NCBI RefSeq assembly: GCF_900128505.1
Contig: NZ_LT669941.1
Coordinates: 4,291,010-4,355,009, forward strand
DNA length: 64,000 nt
Direction: 5' to 3'
From: Parabacteroides timonensis
GTDB lineage: Bacteria > Bacteroidota > Bacteroidia > Bacteroidales > Tannerellaceae
How positions within the stretch are numbered: position 1 is the first letter of the stretch; the number at the start of each line of letters is the position of its first letter. Shown piece by piece: positions 50,603-59,785 of the stretch. The notes under the pieces are model-generated. The model saw only the letters and a list, made by a program, of their open reading frames with translations. It was not told the DNA's origin and searched no databases. The position numbers and the translations under genes were made by a program.

Positions 50603-51847
50603 ATGAAAATACTGCTTGTAACAAGAGGATCACAGGGTGATGTATTACCCTACCTGGCTATTGCCCGCGAACTGGTTGAACGGGGGCATGAAGTGACAAT
50701 GAATTTACCCCATGTTTTTGAGGAGATGGCTAAAAAATATCCTGTAAAAGTAGTTTTGCAGGATTTCGATAATATTGGCGGGATGATGGCGGATGCAGCC
50801 GAGAATAAACAAAGTTTCAAAAGGATCGTGGAATGGACACGCGATGCGATTGACAAACAGTTTGTACAGGTGATACCGCTGTTGGAACAGAATGATGTCC
50901 TTGTCGCTGCCAATACTGAATTTGCTGCGACAGGAATAGCGGAATATTGTAAGAAACCGTTTGTCCGGACTGCTTTTGCTCCTTTCCTTCCCGGTGAGAA
51001 AATGCCGCCTCCAGCTTTCCCGTATCCGAAGCCTAATCCGATATTTACCCCGAAATTGCTTTGGTTGATGATGAACCGTGTCTCTAACTATATGGTGAAA
51101 GATACGATTAATAAAAACCGCGCAAAATACGGTCTGGCTCCGATCCGGAATTTCGGCCAGGATGCCGGAAAAAACAGTGATAATTTTTTGTTGTACAGTC
51201 AGTACCTGGGACATACCGATCCGGTTTGGGATGAACGTTTCCGTTGGAATATCGGCGGATATTGTTTTAATGATACTTTCGAATATGACGAAGAGGCCTA
51301 TCGTGAACTGATGGCATTTATCAATAAAGACCAGACCCCGGTTCTCTTTTTCACCCTGGGAAGTTGTACGACAAAAGACCGCGAACGTTTTTGCGGAATG
51401 TTGGCCCGGATTTGCGAACGAAAACAATACCGGCTGGTTGTCGGTTCCGGTTGGGCAAAGACCGGCGCTTCTTTACAGGGAAACGAGCAGTTGTTCCTGA
51501 TGCATAAACCGATCCCTCATCACCTGATCTTCCCGCATTGCGATGCTGTTATCCATCACGGAGGAAGCGGGACGACGCATAGTGTAGCGCGTGCAGGAGT
51601 CCCTCAACTGATCACTCCTTTGCTTCTCGACCAGCCTTATTGGGCGTATCGGGTACAAGTCCTGGGATTGGGACCGGCAAGAGTGAAGATCGCTAAAGTT
51701 TCGGAAGATGAACTGGAAGAAAAGATGGCTGATCTTGTAAATAACCCTGATTATAAGAAGAATGCAGTGGCAGTTGCTGAAAAGATAAAAAGTGAGAAAG
51801 GGATAGAGAAGTTGTGTGACTATATAGAACAACTGAGAAAAGACTGA
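50603..51847 (+). CDS. UGT-like (GT1) glycosyltransferase
   Basis: A 414-aa GT-B enzyme. The N-terminal acceptor domain begins MKILLVTRGSQGDVLPYLAIA and the C-terminal nucleotide-sugar domain holds the UGT-like signature HHGGSGTTHSVARAGVPQL and the end of the PSPG-like motif PLLLDQPYWAYRVQ. It resembles sterol 3-beta-glucosyltransferases and macrolide-type GT1 enzymes. No signal peptide. Acceptor (lipid or small molecule) is unknown. A small membrane protein gene precedes it, and the convergent MFS gene ends 8 bp after it. Confidence 0.88.
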   Translation: MKILLVTRGSQGDVLPYLAIARELVERGHEVTMNLPHVFEEMAKKYPVKVVLQDFDNIGGMMADAAENKQSFKRIVEWTRDAIDKQFVQVIPLLEQNDVLVAANTEFAATGIAEYCKKPFVRTAFAPFLPGEKMPPPAFPYPKPNPIFTPKLLWLMMNRVSNYMVKDTINKNRAKYGLAPIRNFGQDAGKNSDNFLLYSQYLGHTDPVWDERFRWNIGGYCFNDTFEYDEEAYRELMAFINKDQTPVLFFTLGSCTTKDRERFCGMLARICERKQYRLVVGSGWAKTGASLQGNEQLFLMHKPIPHHLIFPHCDAVIHHGGSGTTHSVARAGVPQLITPLLLDQPYWAYRVQVLGLGPARVKIAKVSEDELEEKMADLVNNPDYKKNAVAVAEKIKSEKGIEKLCDYIEQLRKD

Positions 51848-51854
51848 CGCGATT

Positions 51855-53054
51855 TTACCGCAGTTTGTTTCTGTTGAAATGCGGTCCTCCTTTTGCCATA
51901 AAGAAGATCGTAGACAACACCGTGAGGCAAGCCCCGAAAAGATAAGCGTGATTGAATCCGCCGAAGCTTTGCGCTATACTTCCCCCTATCATCAATCCGA
52001 TACCGATACCGACATCCCAGCTGGTGAGGTAAGTCGATGTGGCCGTTCCCCGCTGGCTATTGGGAGCAAGATTGACAAACAGTGTGTTGAAGGCCGGAAA
52101 CATCGTGCCGAAAGCGACTCCCTGTGACAAGGCGATCCCAATAAATAGATAGGAAGTGAATACCGGATTCCATTTCATCAGCGTCTCGAGTGATGCGAGA
52201 GCGAAGAAACTGGCGCATGCCAGAAACATTCCCAATATGATAACCAGCGTGATACGCCCTTTGTCTACCTGTCGCCCGGAGAACAGGCGCGATACGGCCA
52301 GTCCGACTGCCATAAAGGTAAAGTAAAGTCCGGAATGTACCGAAATGCCGATCTCGTCGGCATACATGGCAACATAGGTTGTCGTCATCCCATAAGGAAT
52401 GGAAAGGAGCAATAAAGATATTCCGGCCCAAAGACCTTTTACCAGGAAAAAGCGGTCGAGGGATATAGGTTCTTTCTTAACCGGTTGCTTGTAAGGTGTT
52501 TTCACCAGGTAAGCCATTATAAATCCGAGGAAACAGGAGATCAGCGAACAGGAAAAGATTACCTCATAATTGAAACTTTCATGCATAAACAGCCCGATCA
52601 TCGGTCCGAAACTCATTGCCAGGTTATTCGCCATCCCGTAATATCCGAGTCCTTCACCACGTCGGGAAGAAGGCAGGATATCGATCACGATCGTATTACC
52701 GGAAACCGTCACCATGCCGAAAGCAAACCCATGGAGGATGCGCAATACGATAAATATACTCAGTAGGCTGGCAACCATATATCCTGCAAAAATAACCATA
52801 AAGATACCATAAGCCAGCAGGTATAACGGCCGCCGGGCAAAAGTGTCCAGTAGATATCCCGAAAACGGTCGGATGCAAAGGCAAGCGATCGTATAGCAGG
52901 ACAGGATGAATCCGATCATCGATTTATCCGTCATAAACCGTTCCTGCAAGTAAAAAGGCAGGATAGGTAATATCAGGTAAAATGCAAAGAACAGCAAAAA
53001 GTTTGCTGTTAATATATAGCAGAAACCGGGAGATAATAACTTGTCTTTTGCCAT
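51855..53054 (-). CDS. MFS transporter
   Basis: A 399-aa inner-membrane permease with about twelve helices. The loop 2-3 motif of drug/H+ antiporters is seen in RPFSGYLLDTFARRPLYLLAYG, and the fifth-helix motif in EGLGYYGMANNLAMSFGPMIG. It belongs to the drug-efflux-like group of the major facilitator superfamily; substrate unknown. It stands alone on the minus strand, its upstream region holding 22-bp-period palindromic repeats. Confidence 0.88.
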   Translation of the reverse strand: MAKDKLLSPGFCYILTANFLLFFAFYLILPILPFYLQERFMTDKSMIGFILSCYTIACLCIRPFSGYLLDTFARRPLYLLAYGIFMVIFAGYMVASLLSIFIVLRILHGFAFGMVTVSGNTIVIDILPSSRRGEGLGYYGMANNLAMSFGPMIGLFMHESFNYEVIFSCSLISCFLGFIMAYLVKTPYKQPVKKEPISLDRFFLVKGLWAGISLLLLSIPYGMTTTYVAMYADEIGISVHSGLYFTFMAVGLAVSRLFSGRQVDKGRITLVIILGMFLACASFFALASLETLMKWNPVFTSYLFIGIALSQGVAFGTMFPAFNTLFVNLAPNSQRGTATSTYLTSWDVGIGIGLMIGGSIAQSFGGFNHAYLFGACLTVLSTIFFMAKGGPHFNRNKLR

Positions 53055-53156
53055 TGCTGTGAGTTGTTGGATTTGTTACTGTTTTTATTAGAATAAAATG
53101 CTTATGTCCAGTGCTTTTTATCGTTATATGTTGTGTGATCGATACTAAAGTTTTTG

Positions 53157-53245
53157 CCTGTCGATAATTGTCGACAGGCTTGCTCACAATTGTCGGCAAG
53201 CTTGCTCATAATTATCGACAGGCTTGTTGACAATTATCGACAGGC
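53157..53245. repeat. four 22-bp tandem palindromic repeats
   Basis: Units at 53158-53179, 53180-53201, 53202-53223 and 53224-53245 share the core (T/A)AATT(A/G)TCG(A/G)CA(A/G)GC. The first is flanked as CCTGTCGA/TCGACAGG, a near-perfect palindrome. They lie between the divergent MFS region and the end of pdxB and contain frames that only look like ORFs. Confidence 0.85.
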
Positions 53246-53317
53246 AGTTACATCGACAAGAAGTTTCATCATGTTCATATACGAAAAGCGAAGAGATCAT
53301 CATCTTTTCCTTTCTAT

Positions 53318-54421
53318 TTACCGGAAACCCAGTTTGTTCAGGAGTATTCTTTCTTCCTTTGTCGTATTCCAGACCGTATAGGCTGCAAACTCTCTTGGAT
53401 GATTGTAATTTGCCCGGAGCCATTCAAATTTATCGGGATTTTCCCGTAATGACTTGTCTACAATAAGCGGATCGAAACTTTTTAAGATCGCATATTCGAT
53501 ACGATGCTCCGTCACACCAGCCAGATCGATAGCCGAATCGATGGGCGCAGGAGGCATCACTTCTTTTAATTTCTCTATTTTTACATTGAAAAATCGTTCG
53601 ATATTTTCCAGGCAGGTACGTGTCCCGTTTGCTTTACCATCGGCAGAAAAACCGGCAATATGCGGGGTGGCGATGGTTACCCGGTCAAGTAGTTCGCGGT
53701 CGATGGCAGGTTCATTCTCCCAACAGTCTATAACAGCCTCGCCGATCTTTCCCGATCTCAACGCGTTAAGAAGTGCCGGTGTATCGTGCACAGCTCCTCT
53801 GGATGCATTGACGAACCAGGGCTTTTTTCGGGTTTTATTAAAGAAATCATCATTGGCCAGATGACGTGTCATGAAGCGTCCTTCTTTTGTAAGAGGAGTA
53901 TGGAAAGTGATGATGTCCGACTCTTTTGCAATCGTGTCTAAAGAGACGAATCCTTCGTCTCCTTCTGTCTCAGCACGGGGAGGGTCATTGCGTAGAACAT
54001 GTAATCCATAAGCTGTACAAAGTTTCTCCAATTCTTTTCCAACATGGCCTACACCGACTATTCCGATCGTTTTACCCAGAAGTGTTTCTTTTCTGCGAAG
54101 CGCAATGGTGATCAGTGACGCCAGCACATATTGGGCAACCGAGATTGCATTACAGCCCGGGGCATTTTTCCAGGTAATACCGGCTTCGTCGCAATATTTT
54201 GTATCGATATGGTCGAAACCGATGGTTGCGGTGGTGATAAGCCGGACGCGGCTACCTTCCAATAGTTCGCGTGTACATTTATCTATACTGCGGACGATCA
54301 GGGCATCTGCATCTTGAATAGCTGTAGGAGTGAATTCTTTTGAGTTGAGGTATTTCACCTCTGCGATCGGTTCCGCTATTCCCTTCAGATAGGGGACGGT
54401 ATTATCTATTACAATTTTCAT
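53318..54421 (-). CDS. pdxB: erythronate-4-phosphate dehydrogenase
   Basis: A 367-aa D-2-hydroxyacid dehydrogenase for the second step of DXP-dependent pyridoxal phosphate synthesis. Motifs: TATIGFDHIDTKYCDEAGI, the NAD-binding GKTIGIVGVGHVGKELEKL, the catalytic Arg in FVNASRGAVHDTPALL, Glu in CWENEP and the His in TPHIAGFSADGK. The C-terminal PdxB dimerisation part is present (residues ~285-367). A -7 box (54478-54485) lies upstream. It stands alone between the repeats and the SusC locus. Confidence 0.93.
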   Translation of the reverse strand: MKIVIDNTVPYLKGIAEPIAEVKYLNSKEFTPTAIQDADALIVRSIDKCTRELLEGSRVRLITTATIGFDHIDTKYCDEAGITWKNAPGCNAISVAQYVLASLITIALRRKETLLGKTIGIVGVGHVGKELEKLCTAYGLHVLRNDPPRAETEGDEGFVSLDTIAKESDIITFHTPLTKEGRFMTRHLANDDFFNKTRKKPWFVNASRGAVHDTPALLNALRSGKIGEAVIDCWENEPAIDRELLDRVTIATPHIAGFSADGKANGTRTCLENIERFFNVKIEKLKEVMPPAPIDSAIDLAGVTEHRIEYAILKSFDPLIVDKSLRENPDKFEWLRANYNHPREFAAYTVWNTTKEERILLNKLGFR

Positions 54422-54931
54422 TTTGCCTTTTAATTTAAGTCGAAAGAGGGTATTTCCTCCTGTATTCTACGTGTTTGCAAAGGTAGTGCTTTCCGTTTCA
54501 TTATTGCTGTTTTCTTACTGTTTTGTGGACTGTGTGAATAAATGTTCTTATTTGTGGGGATATTGTATTAAATTAATGAAATACGAATAAAGTAAGAGTT
54601 CTGGTAGGACTCTTTCATATATTATGAAATATAATTAGTGTCAGTCTTTTCGGTCTTTTCGTTTTCCTTATTGTAGAATTACGGTAGCTTTCGATTGATT
54701 AATTTGCAGGCCTCATAAATTATGGTTTCAAATAAAATTGTATACAGATGTGATTTTTTGATATAAATTATAGCATATAAATATAAAATTAATATATTTG
54801 CCATTAAAGAATGTATGATGACATAGTCCTACCAGAACTAATGCTATTTATATCGATTGTTTTTTGACTGTCAGTTGCGAATTGATTTGAAATTAGGCAC
54901 TGCCATGTGTTTGTGAGAGTAATGAGAAGCG
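54422..54931. other. 510-base intergenic region before the SusC gene
   Basis: No gene. It holds the pdxB promoter box (minus-strand TACCTTTG, plus 54478-54485), a putative invertible segment (54597-54839) and a 90-base leader before susC. The rest is AT-rich and shows nothing else. Confidence 0.7.
54597..54839. promoter_or_regulatory. putative invertible promoter segment (inverton) 2, upstream of susC
   Basis: AGTTCTGGTAGGACT (54597-54611) and its exact reverse complement AGTCCTACCAGAACT (54825-54839) bound 213 bp. Each arm is AGTTC-N5-G(G)ACT, the same plan as the segment at 23.5 kb, with a different spacer (TGGTA). Inside, a perfect plus-strand -7 box TATATTTG lies at 54793-54800, pointing to susC in this orientation (ON). 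No minus-strand match was found. Inversion should switch the locus off. Confidence 0.72.
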
Positions 54932-57900
54932 TTGATTTTAATAAATATGGTTATGAAAAAAATTTTTTCAGTTCTTTTTGCCATTTTGTTGTGTACTCAA
55001 CTGGTGGTAGCGCAGAATAAGCTGGTGACAGGTGTGGTTACATCTGTTGAAGACGGCTTGCCGATGATTGGAGTAGCGATCGTGGATAAACAAACCATGA
55101 ACGGAGTGACAACGAACGAAAACGGAGAGTTTTCCATTGAAGTTTCTGCCCGGACAAAGGTTCTCCATGTCTCTTATCTAGGTTATAAAACGGTAGAAGC
55201 TCCTATCGTTGGAAATAATCTGAATATTAAAATGGAACCGGATGTCGTAGCTATCGATGAGGTAATGGTGGTAGCGTATGGAACCGGGAAAAAATCAACT
55301 TTTACGGGATCGGCTACGGTAATTAAAAAAGAATCCCTTGAAAAAATACGTGCGTCTAATGTGACTCAGGCTTTGCAGGGACAAAGTTCTGGAGTGCAGG
55401 TTATAAATAATAGTGGTGAACCAGGAGAAGATGCAAAGATTATGATCCGTGGTATTGGTTCAATGAATGCATCCAGCGACCCATTATATGTTGTAGATGG
55501 AACAGCTTATAATGGTTATTTGAACGCGATAAATCCTTCAGATATAGAATCGATGACGGTATTGAAAGATGCATCGGCTACTGCGTTGTATGGTTCTCGT
55601 GCCGCAAATGGCGTCGTGATGATTACGACCCGTAAAGGTACCTCGGAGAAAGGACAAATTAACTTTCGTTCTACCTGGGGATTTGCTAGTTTGGCAGTCG
55701 ATTTACCAAGGGAATTAACACCGGATGAGTTTTCTGTTTTAACCTGGCGTTCTTTGTATAATGGATATAAAGATTGGGGATATACGGAAGACGAGTCGAA
55801 ATCGTGGGCTTCGGCATATTTGACAGGTGAGTTTGGCTGTAATCCTTATAATGTAGCATCTCCTGTCGGAACAGATGGTAAGATGGACCCTAACGCAAAA
55901 TTGTTGTATTCCGGAAACTGGAGAGACGAGTTGTTTAAATCGGGTTTACGCCAAGAATATACGATAGATTTTAGCGGTAAGTCAAAGAGAGCCGATTATT
56001 ATTTGTCTGCAGGGTATCTGAATGATAAAGGTGTATTTTCTATTCAACGGTTTGAACGTTATTCAACACGTGCCAGCTTTAATTATAGTGTCAATAAATG
56101 GCTGCAGGTCGGAACAAATATCAATTTGTCACATAGTGTGAGGGAAGGTTCGGCTGATTCCGGAACTGTATGGTTTCTTCGAACTATGCCTGGCGTTTAC
56201 CCTATTTATGAAACAAATCAGACAACGGGTGAATACATCCTGGATAAGAAAGGGAATAGAATTTATGATTATGGAGATTATCGTAAGGCCTGGCAGGGAT
56301 GGAATCCATTAGCCGATTATGAGTATAATAACGCTCCATGGTCTCATGATGATGCTTCCAGCCGAAGTTATTTTGAGATCACTTTCATGCCCGGTTTAAA
56401 ATGGCGTACGAATTTGAGTGTTGATTTCTATCAATATAATTATGATGGCTATACCAATAGCGAATATGGTTATGGAGCTGGCTATAAAGGAGAAGCTTAT
56501 AAAGAAAGCGATCGGAATTTTGCATATACAATTAATAATTTGTTGACGTTTGAGAAGACATTTGGTGACCATTCTCTTTCCGTATTATTAGGGCAAGAAG
56601 CATATTCGATGCAGTACAAAAAACTCTCTGCATCGAAACGAGGTTTCCCTTTCCCGGGTGTAGAAGAGATTGGTTCGGCTGCAGTAATGAATAGTATGGA
56701 TTCTTATCAGGATAAATATCGCCTGTTAAGTTGGTTAAGTCGTGTAGAATATGATTTTAAAGATCGTTATTATATTTCGGGAAGTTTTCGTACCGATGGA
56801 TCTTCACGTTTCCATCCGGATAATCGCTGGGGTAGTTTCTGGTCGGTAGGTGCATCCTGGAGATTGTCGAATGAAGAGTTTTTAAAACCATATAATACCT
56901 GGTTAGACAACCTGAAATTGAAGGTTAGTTATGGTGCCGTAGGAAATGATAATCTATATAGTGGCTCTAATCCGATCTATTATGCTTATCAGGGATTGTA
57001 TCAGACGGGTATGAATAACTATACCGATCCGGGTGTTATGATCAGTCGTTTGGCTACAAAAGATTTGAAATGGGAAAGTAATATGCAATTCAATGTTGGG
57101 GTGGATTTTGCCATATTCAATAAATTGAGTGGTAGTGTGGAATGGTTTAATCGTAAATCGAAGGATTTGTTATTTACTTTGCCAATGGCTCCTTCTACTG
57201 GTTTTAGCGGTATTTTTCGTAATATAGGAGATGTGAAAAATCAAGGAGTGGAGTTCTCTCTGAACTATGCTGCCATTTCAAATAAAAATTTTAAATGGTC
57301 GATCGATTTGAATGGGACATCTTATAAAAACCGTATCACAAAGTTACCACAGCCCGAGATCAATTCGGGTGTATTTAAATGGCGTGAAGGAGAATCTCGT
57401 TATAATTTTTGGGGAACAGAATATGCCGGTGTAAATAAGGAAACCGGTAATGACCAATATTGGAAAAACATTTATGAAACAAATGACAAAGGGGAGAAGG
57501 TTGTAAAAGAACGAGTTCTAACGGAAGACTATAATGAGGTAACGAGTGATAGTCAGAAAAAATATTTAGGAGATGCTATCCCTGCACTATTTGGCGGATT
57601 TACCAATAATTTTTCATATAAGGGAATTGATTTGTCCTTTATGATCTATTATAGTATAGGAGGTAAATTGTACGATAGCGATTATGCTCAAATGATGTCT
57701 TATCGTACTGGTTATAGTATGCATCCCGATATGCTCGATTCATGGACTCCTGAAAATCCGAATGCTAAGTTCCCGCGTTTGTCTAATGCTTATGCGAATT
57801 ATTTAGGAACTTATACATCTAAATTTATATTTAATAATTCATTTGCACGTTTGAGAAATGTAACATTAGGTTATACTCTTCCAAAGTCTTTTACTTCGAA

Positions 57901-58066
57901 GTTTAGTATAAACACATTGCGTCTTTTTGTCCAGGGAGATAACCTTATAACCATAGGTAGTGCGGCTCGTCGTGGTACAGATCCGGAACAGAGTATTTCC
58001 GGAACAACAGATAACCGGTTCCCTACGACTAAATCTTTTTCTTTCGGATTGCAGTTGAATTTATAA
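54932..58066 (+). CDS. SusC/RagA-family TonB-linked outer membrane transporter
   Basis: A 1044-aa glycan importer; the true start may be the ATG at 54953 giving the signal peptide MKKIFSVLFAILLCTQLVVAQ. A CarboxypepD_reg_2-like domain (VTGVVTSVEDGLPMIGVAIV, then VLHVSYLGYKTVEAPIVG) precedes the plug with the SusC landmarks ALQGQSSGVQV, then IRGIGSMNASSDPLYVVDG and VLKDASATALYGSRAANGV; a 22-strand barrel ends in FSFGLQLNL. It works with the next gene's SusD-like lipoprotein, energised by TonB. The substrate is unknown. Expression is likely controlled by the invertible segment just upstream. Confidence 0.95.
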   Translation: MILINMVMKKIFSVLFAILLCTQLVVAQNKLVTGVVTSVEDGLPMIGVAIVDKQTMNGVTTNENGEFSIEVSARTKVLHVSYLGYKTVEAPIVGNNLNIKMEPDVVAIDEVMVVAYGTGKKSTFTGSATVIKKESLEKIRASNVTQALQGQSSGVQVINNSGEPGEDAKIMIRGIGSMNASSDPLYVVDGTAYNGYLNAINPSDIESMTVLKDASATALYGSRAANGVVMITTRKGTSEKGQINFRSTWGFASLAVDLPRELTPDEFSVLTWRSLYNGYKDWGYTEDESKSWASAYLTGEFGCNPYNVASPVGTDGKMDPNAKLLYSGNWRDELFKSGLRQEYTIDFSGKSKRADYYLSAGYLNDKGVFSIQRFERYSTRASFNYSVNKWLQVGTNINLSHSVREGSADSGTVWFLRTMPGVYPIYETNQTTGEYILDKKGNRIYDYGDYRKAWQGWNPLADYEYNNAPWSHDDASSRSYFEITFMPGLKWRTNLSVDFYQYNYDGYTNSEYGYGAGYKGEAYKESDRNFAYTINNLLTFEKTFGDHSLSVLLGQEAYSMQYKKLSASKRGFPFPGVEEIGSAAVMNSMDSYQDKYRLLSWLSRVEYDFKDRYYISGSFRTDGSSRFHPDNRWGSFWSVGASWRLSNEEFLKPYNTWLDNLKLKVSYGAVGNDNLYSGSNPIYYAYQGLYQTGMNNYTDPGVMISRLATKDLKWESNMQFNVGVDFAIFNKLSGSVEWFNRKSKDLLFTLPMAPSTGFSGIFRNIGDVKNQGVEFSLNYAAISNKNFKWSIDLNGTSYKNRITKLPQPEINSGVFKWREGESRYNFWGTEYAGVNKETGNDQYWKNIYETNDKGEKVVKERVLTEDYNEVTSDSQKKYLGDAIPALFGGFTNNFSYKGIDLSFMIYYSIGGKLYDSDYAQMMSYRTGYSMHPDMLDSWTPENPNAKFPRLSNAYANYLGTYTSKFIFNNSFARLRNVTLGYTLPKSFTSKFSINTLRLFVQGDNLITIGSAARRGTDPEQSISGTTDNRFPTTKSFSFGLQLNL

Positions 58067-58094
58067 GTACAGTCAAATTAATTAATGATAAGTT

Positions 58095-59594
58095 ATGAGA
58101 ACAATTAAATATATTTTATCCGTATTTGTTGCAGGACTTTTTTCCGGAGGATTAATGTCTTGTAGTGATTTCCTAGAAACTAAACCATCTACAGCTGTTG
58201 CAGATGACGATGTTTTTACTACCACAGCCGGTGCTCAATCAGCATTGAATGGTTGTTATTATCAAATGCGTGCCCGTAACAGTGGAGGAGCTGACCGTGA
58301 TGATGATTATGGGATTCCTTCTATACAAATGATTGCTGATATGTGTGGAGAAGATATGATGAATAACGGTAGAGCTTGGTATGTATGGAATTATAATTAT
58401 TGGGGAGAAACACAGGCCAATATATTTCGTGCACCACAACTTTGGACATTCCATTATCGCTTGATCAACAATCTGAATTCTGTTATTGCTTATGTTGATG
58501 GCACCGAAGGTGACGATCTTGATAAACAATATATCAAAGGACAGGCCTTGGCAATGCGTGGGTGGGCTTATTTTAGTTTAACACGTCTATTTCAACAAAC
58601 CTATGCAATAGCCAAAGATATGCCGGGACTTCCTTTATATACCGAACCGACAACTGAAAAGACAGAAGGGCAACCTCGTGGAACATTAGAACAAACTTAT
58701 ACGCAGATAGTTTCTGACCTGACTACAGCTGAACCGATGTTGGAAGGATTTGTTCGTAGTGCCAATTACCCAAATGTTTTTAATCAGGCTATTGTACAGG
58801 GAATTTTATCAGAAGTTTATCAGGTGATGAATAATTGGTCAAAATCGGAGGAATATGCGAAAAAAGTATTGGCCCAGTATCCGTTATCAACAGTCGATGA
58901 TTATACAAATGGTTTTAATAATCATTCAACGGCATCATGGATTTGGTCGATCAAACAAACAGAAGAGCAGAATATGGGTGACTATTCTCCATTTGCCATG
59001 TGGTATAACGGTACTCGTAAATGCTGGACTTTTGGAGGCTTTATTTTAGCAGATGATTTTGTTAGTTTATTTGACGAAGATGACATTCGTTTTAAGCAGT
59101 TGGAACGTTGGTCGGAGGGAGAAGGTGATAATAAGAAAGAATTTTGGGTTTCATTTAAATTTCGTGATAACGAAGATTGCCGTGGTTCTATGGTTGTCAT
59201 GCGTTCGGATGAAATGTTACTGAATGCAGCAGAAGCGATGGCTCGCCAAGGAAGGGATGCAGATGCTAAAGAATTGTTGTGGCAACTTCAGGATTTGAGA
59301 AATGCAAAGCGTTCAGAATCAACAGGTGATCAGTTGATTGAAGACATATTAAAAGAGAGACGGAAAGAACTATATGGAGAAGGTTTCGCTGTGTTCGATT
59401 TGATTCGTAATCAGAAACCCTTGTTACGTACAGGTAACCATGTCGTTTATGGTGGCGCAACGCCGTTACCGGCCCGTTCATGGCGTTTTATTTATCAGAT
59501 ACCAGGAACAGAAATAAAAAACAATAAAGCTTTAGTTGATGAAACCTGGCCTGCCGGTGACCAAAATCCCTATAGTGGAACATATGAGCCATAA
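58095..59594 (+). CDS. SusD/RagB-family outer membrane lipoprotein
   Basis: A 499-aa glycan-binding lipoprotein that caps the SusC transporter. The lipobox LMSC lies near residue 23, followed by SDFLETKPSTAVADDDVFTT and the TPR-like helices ALAMRGWAYFSLTRLFQQTYAI. The C-terminal part shows the RagB end EDILKERRKELYGEGFAVFDLIRNQ. It lies 28 bp after the SusC gene and is followed by a hairpin terminator. Confidence 0.95.
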   Translation: MRTIKYILSVFVAGLFSGGLMSCSDFLETKPSTAVADDDVFTTTAGAQSALNGCYYQMRARNSGGADRDDDYGIPSIQMIADMCGEDMMNNGRAWYVWNYNYWGETQANIFRAPQLWTFHYRLINNLNSVIAYVDGTEGDDLDKQYIKGQALAMRGWAYFSLTRLFQQTYAIAKDMPGLPLYTEPTTEKTEGQPRGTLEQTYTQIVSDLTTAEPMLEGFVRSANYPNVFNQAIVQGILSEVYQVMNNWSKSEEYAKKVLAQYPLSTVDDYTNGFNNHSTASWIWSIKQTEEQNMGDYSPFAMWYNGTRKCWTFGGFILADDFVSLFDEDDIRFKQLERWSEGEGDNKKEFWVSFKFRDNEDCRGSMVVMRSDEMLLNAAEAMARQGRDADAKELLWQLQDLRNAKRSESTGDQLIEDILKERRKELYGEGFAVFDLIRNQKPLLRTGNHVVYGGATPLPARSWRFIYQIPGTEIKNNKALVDETWPAGDQNPYSGTYEP

Positions 59595-59621
59595 CACACT
59601 TTTTTAACGAATAGCTTTTTT

Positions 59622-59658
59622 GACGGGTCCGGGCAATCAATATTTGTTCGGGCCTGTC
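59622..59658 (+). terminator. hairpin terminator after the SusD gene
   Basis: GACGGGTCCGGGCAA (59622-59636) and TTGTTCGGGCCTGTC (59644-59658) pair over 15 positions in RNA, including four G-U pairs, with a 7-base loop. TTTG follows after one base. Confidence 0.7.
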
Positions 59659-59689
59659 GTTTGTTATAGCTATATAGCTAAAAATGATT

Positions 59690-59697
59690 TATATTTG
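59690..59697 (+). promoter_or_regulatory. -7 box upstream of the GH43 gene
   Basis: TATATTTG, a perfect TANNTTTG, follows the SusD terminator and precedes the GH43 start, so the enzyme gene may have its own promoter. Confidence 0.5.
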
Positions 59698-59785
59698 TAT
59701 CATATAATATCTGGAGCGTATAATAAACGGTATCTTCCGGTTTGGTGTGAAGGAGAAGAATATTATTAATATAAGAAATTGGATT

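Noticed and set aside
53157..53245. CRISPR array
   Set aside because: The units are contiguous, with no unique spacers between them, and no cas genes are present; it is a tandem repeat.
53154..53466. Several short frames across the 22-bp repeats
   Set aside because: Products are repetitive translations of the repeat array and of antisense pdxB; no support as genes.
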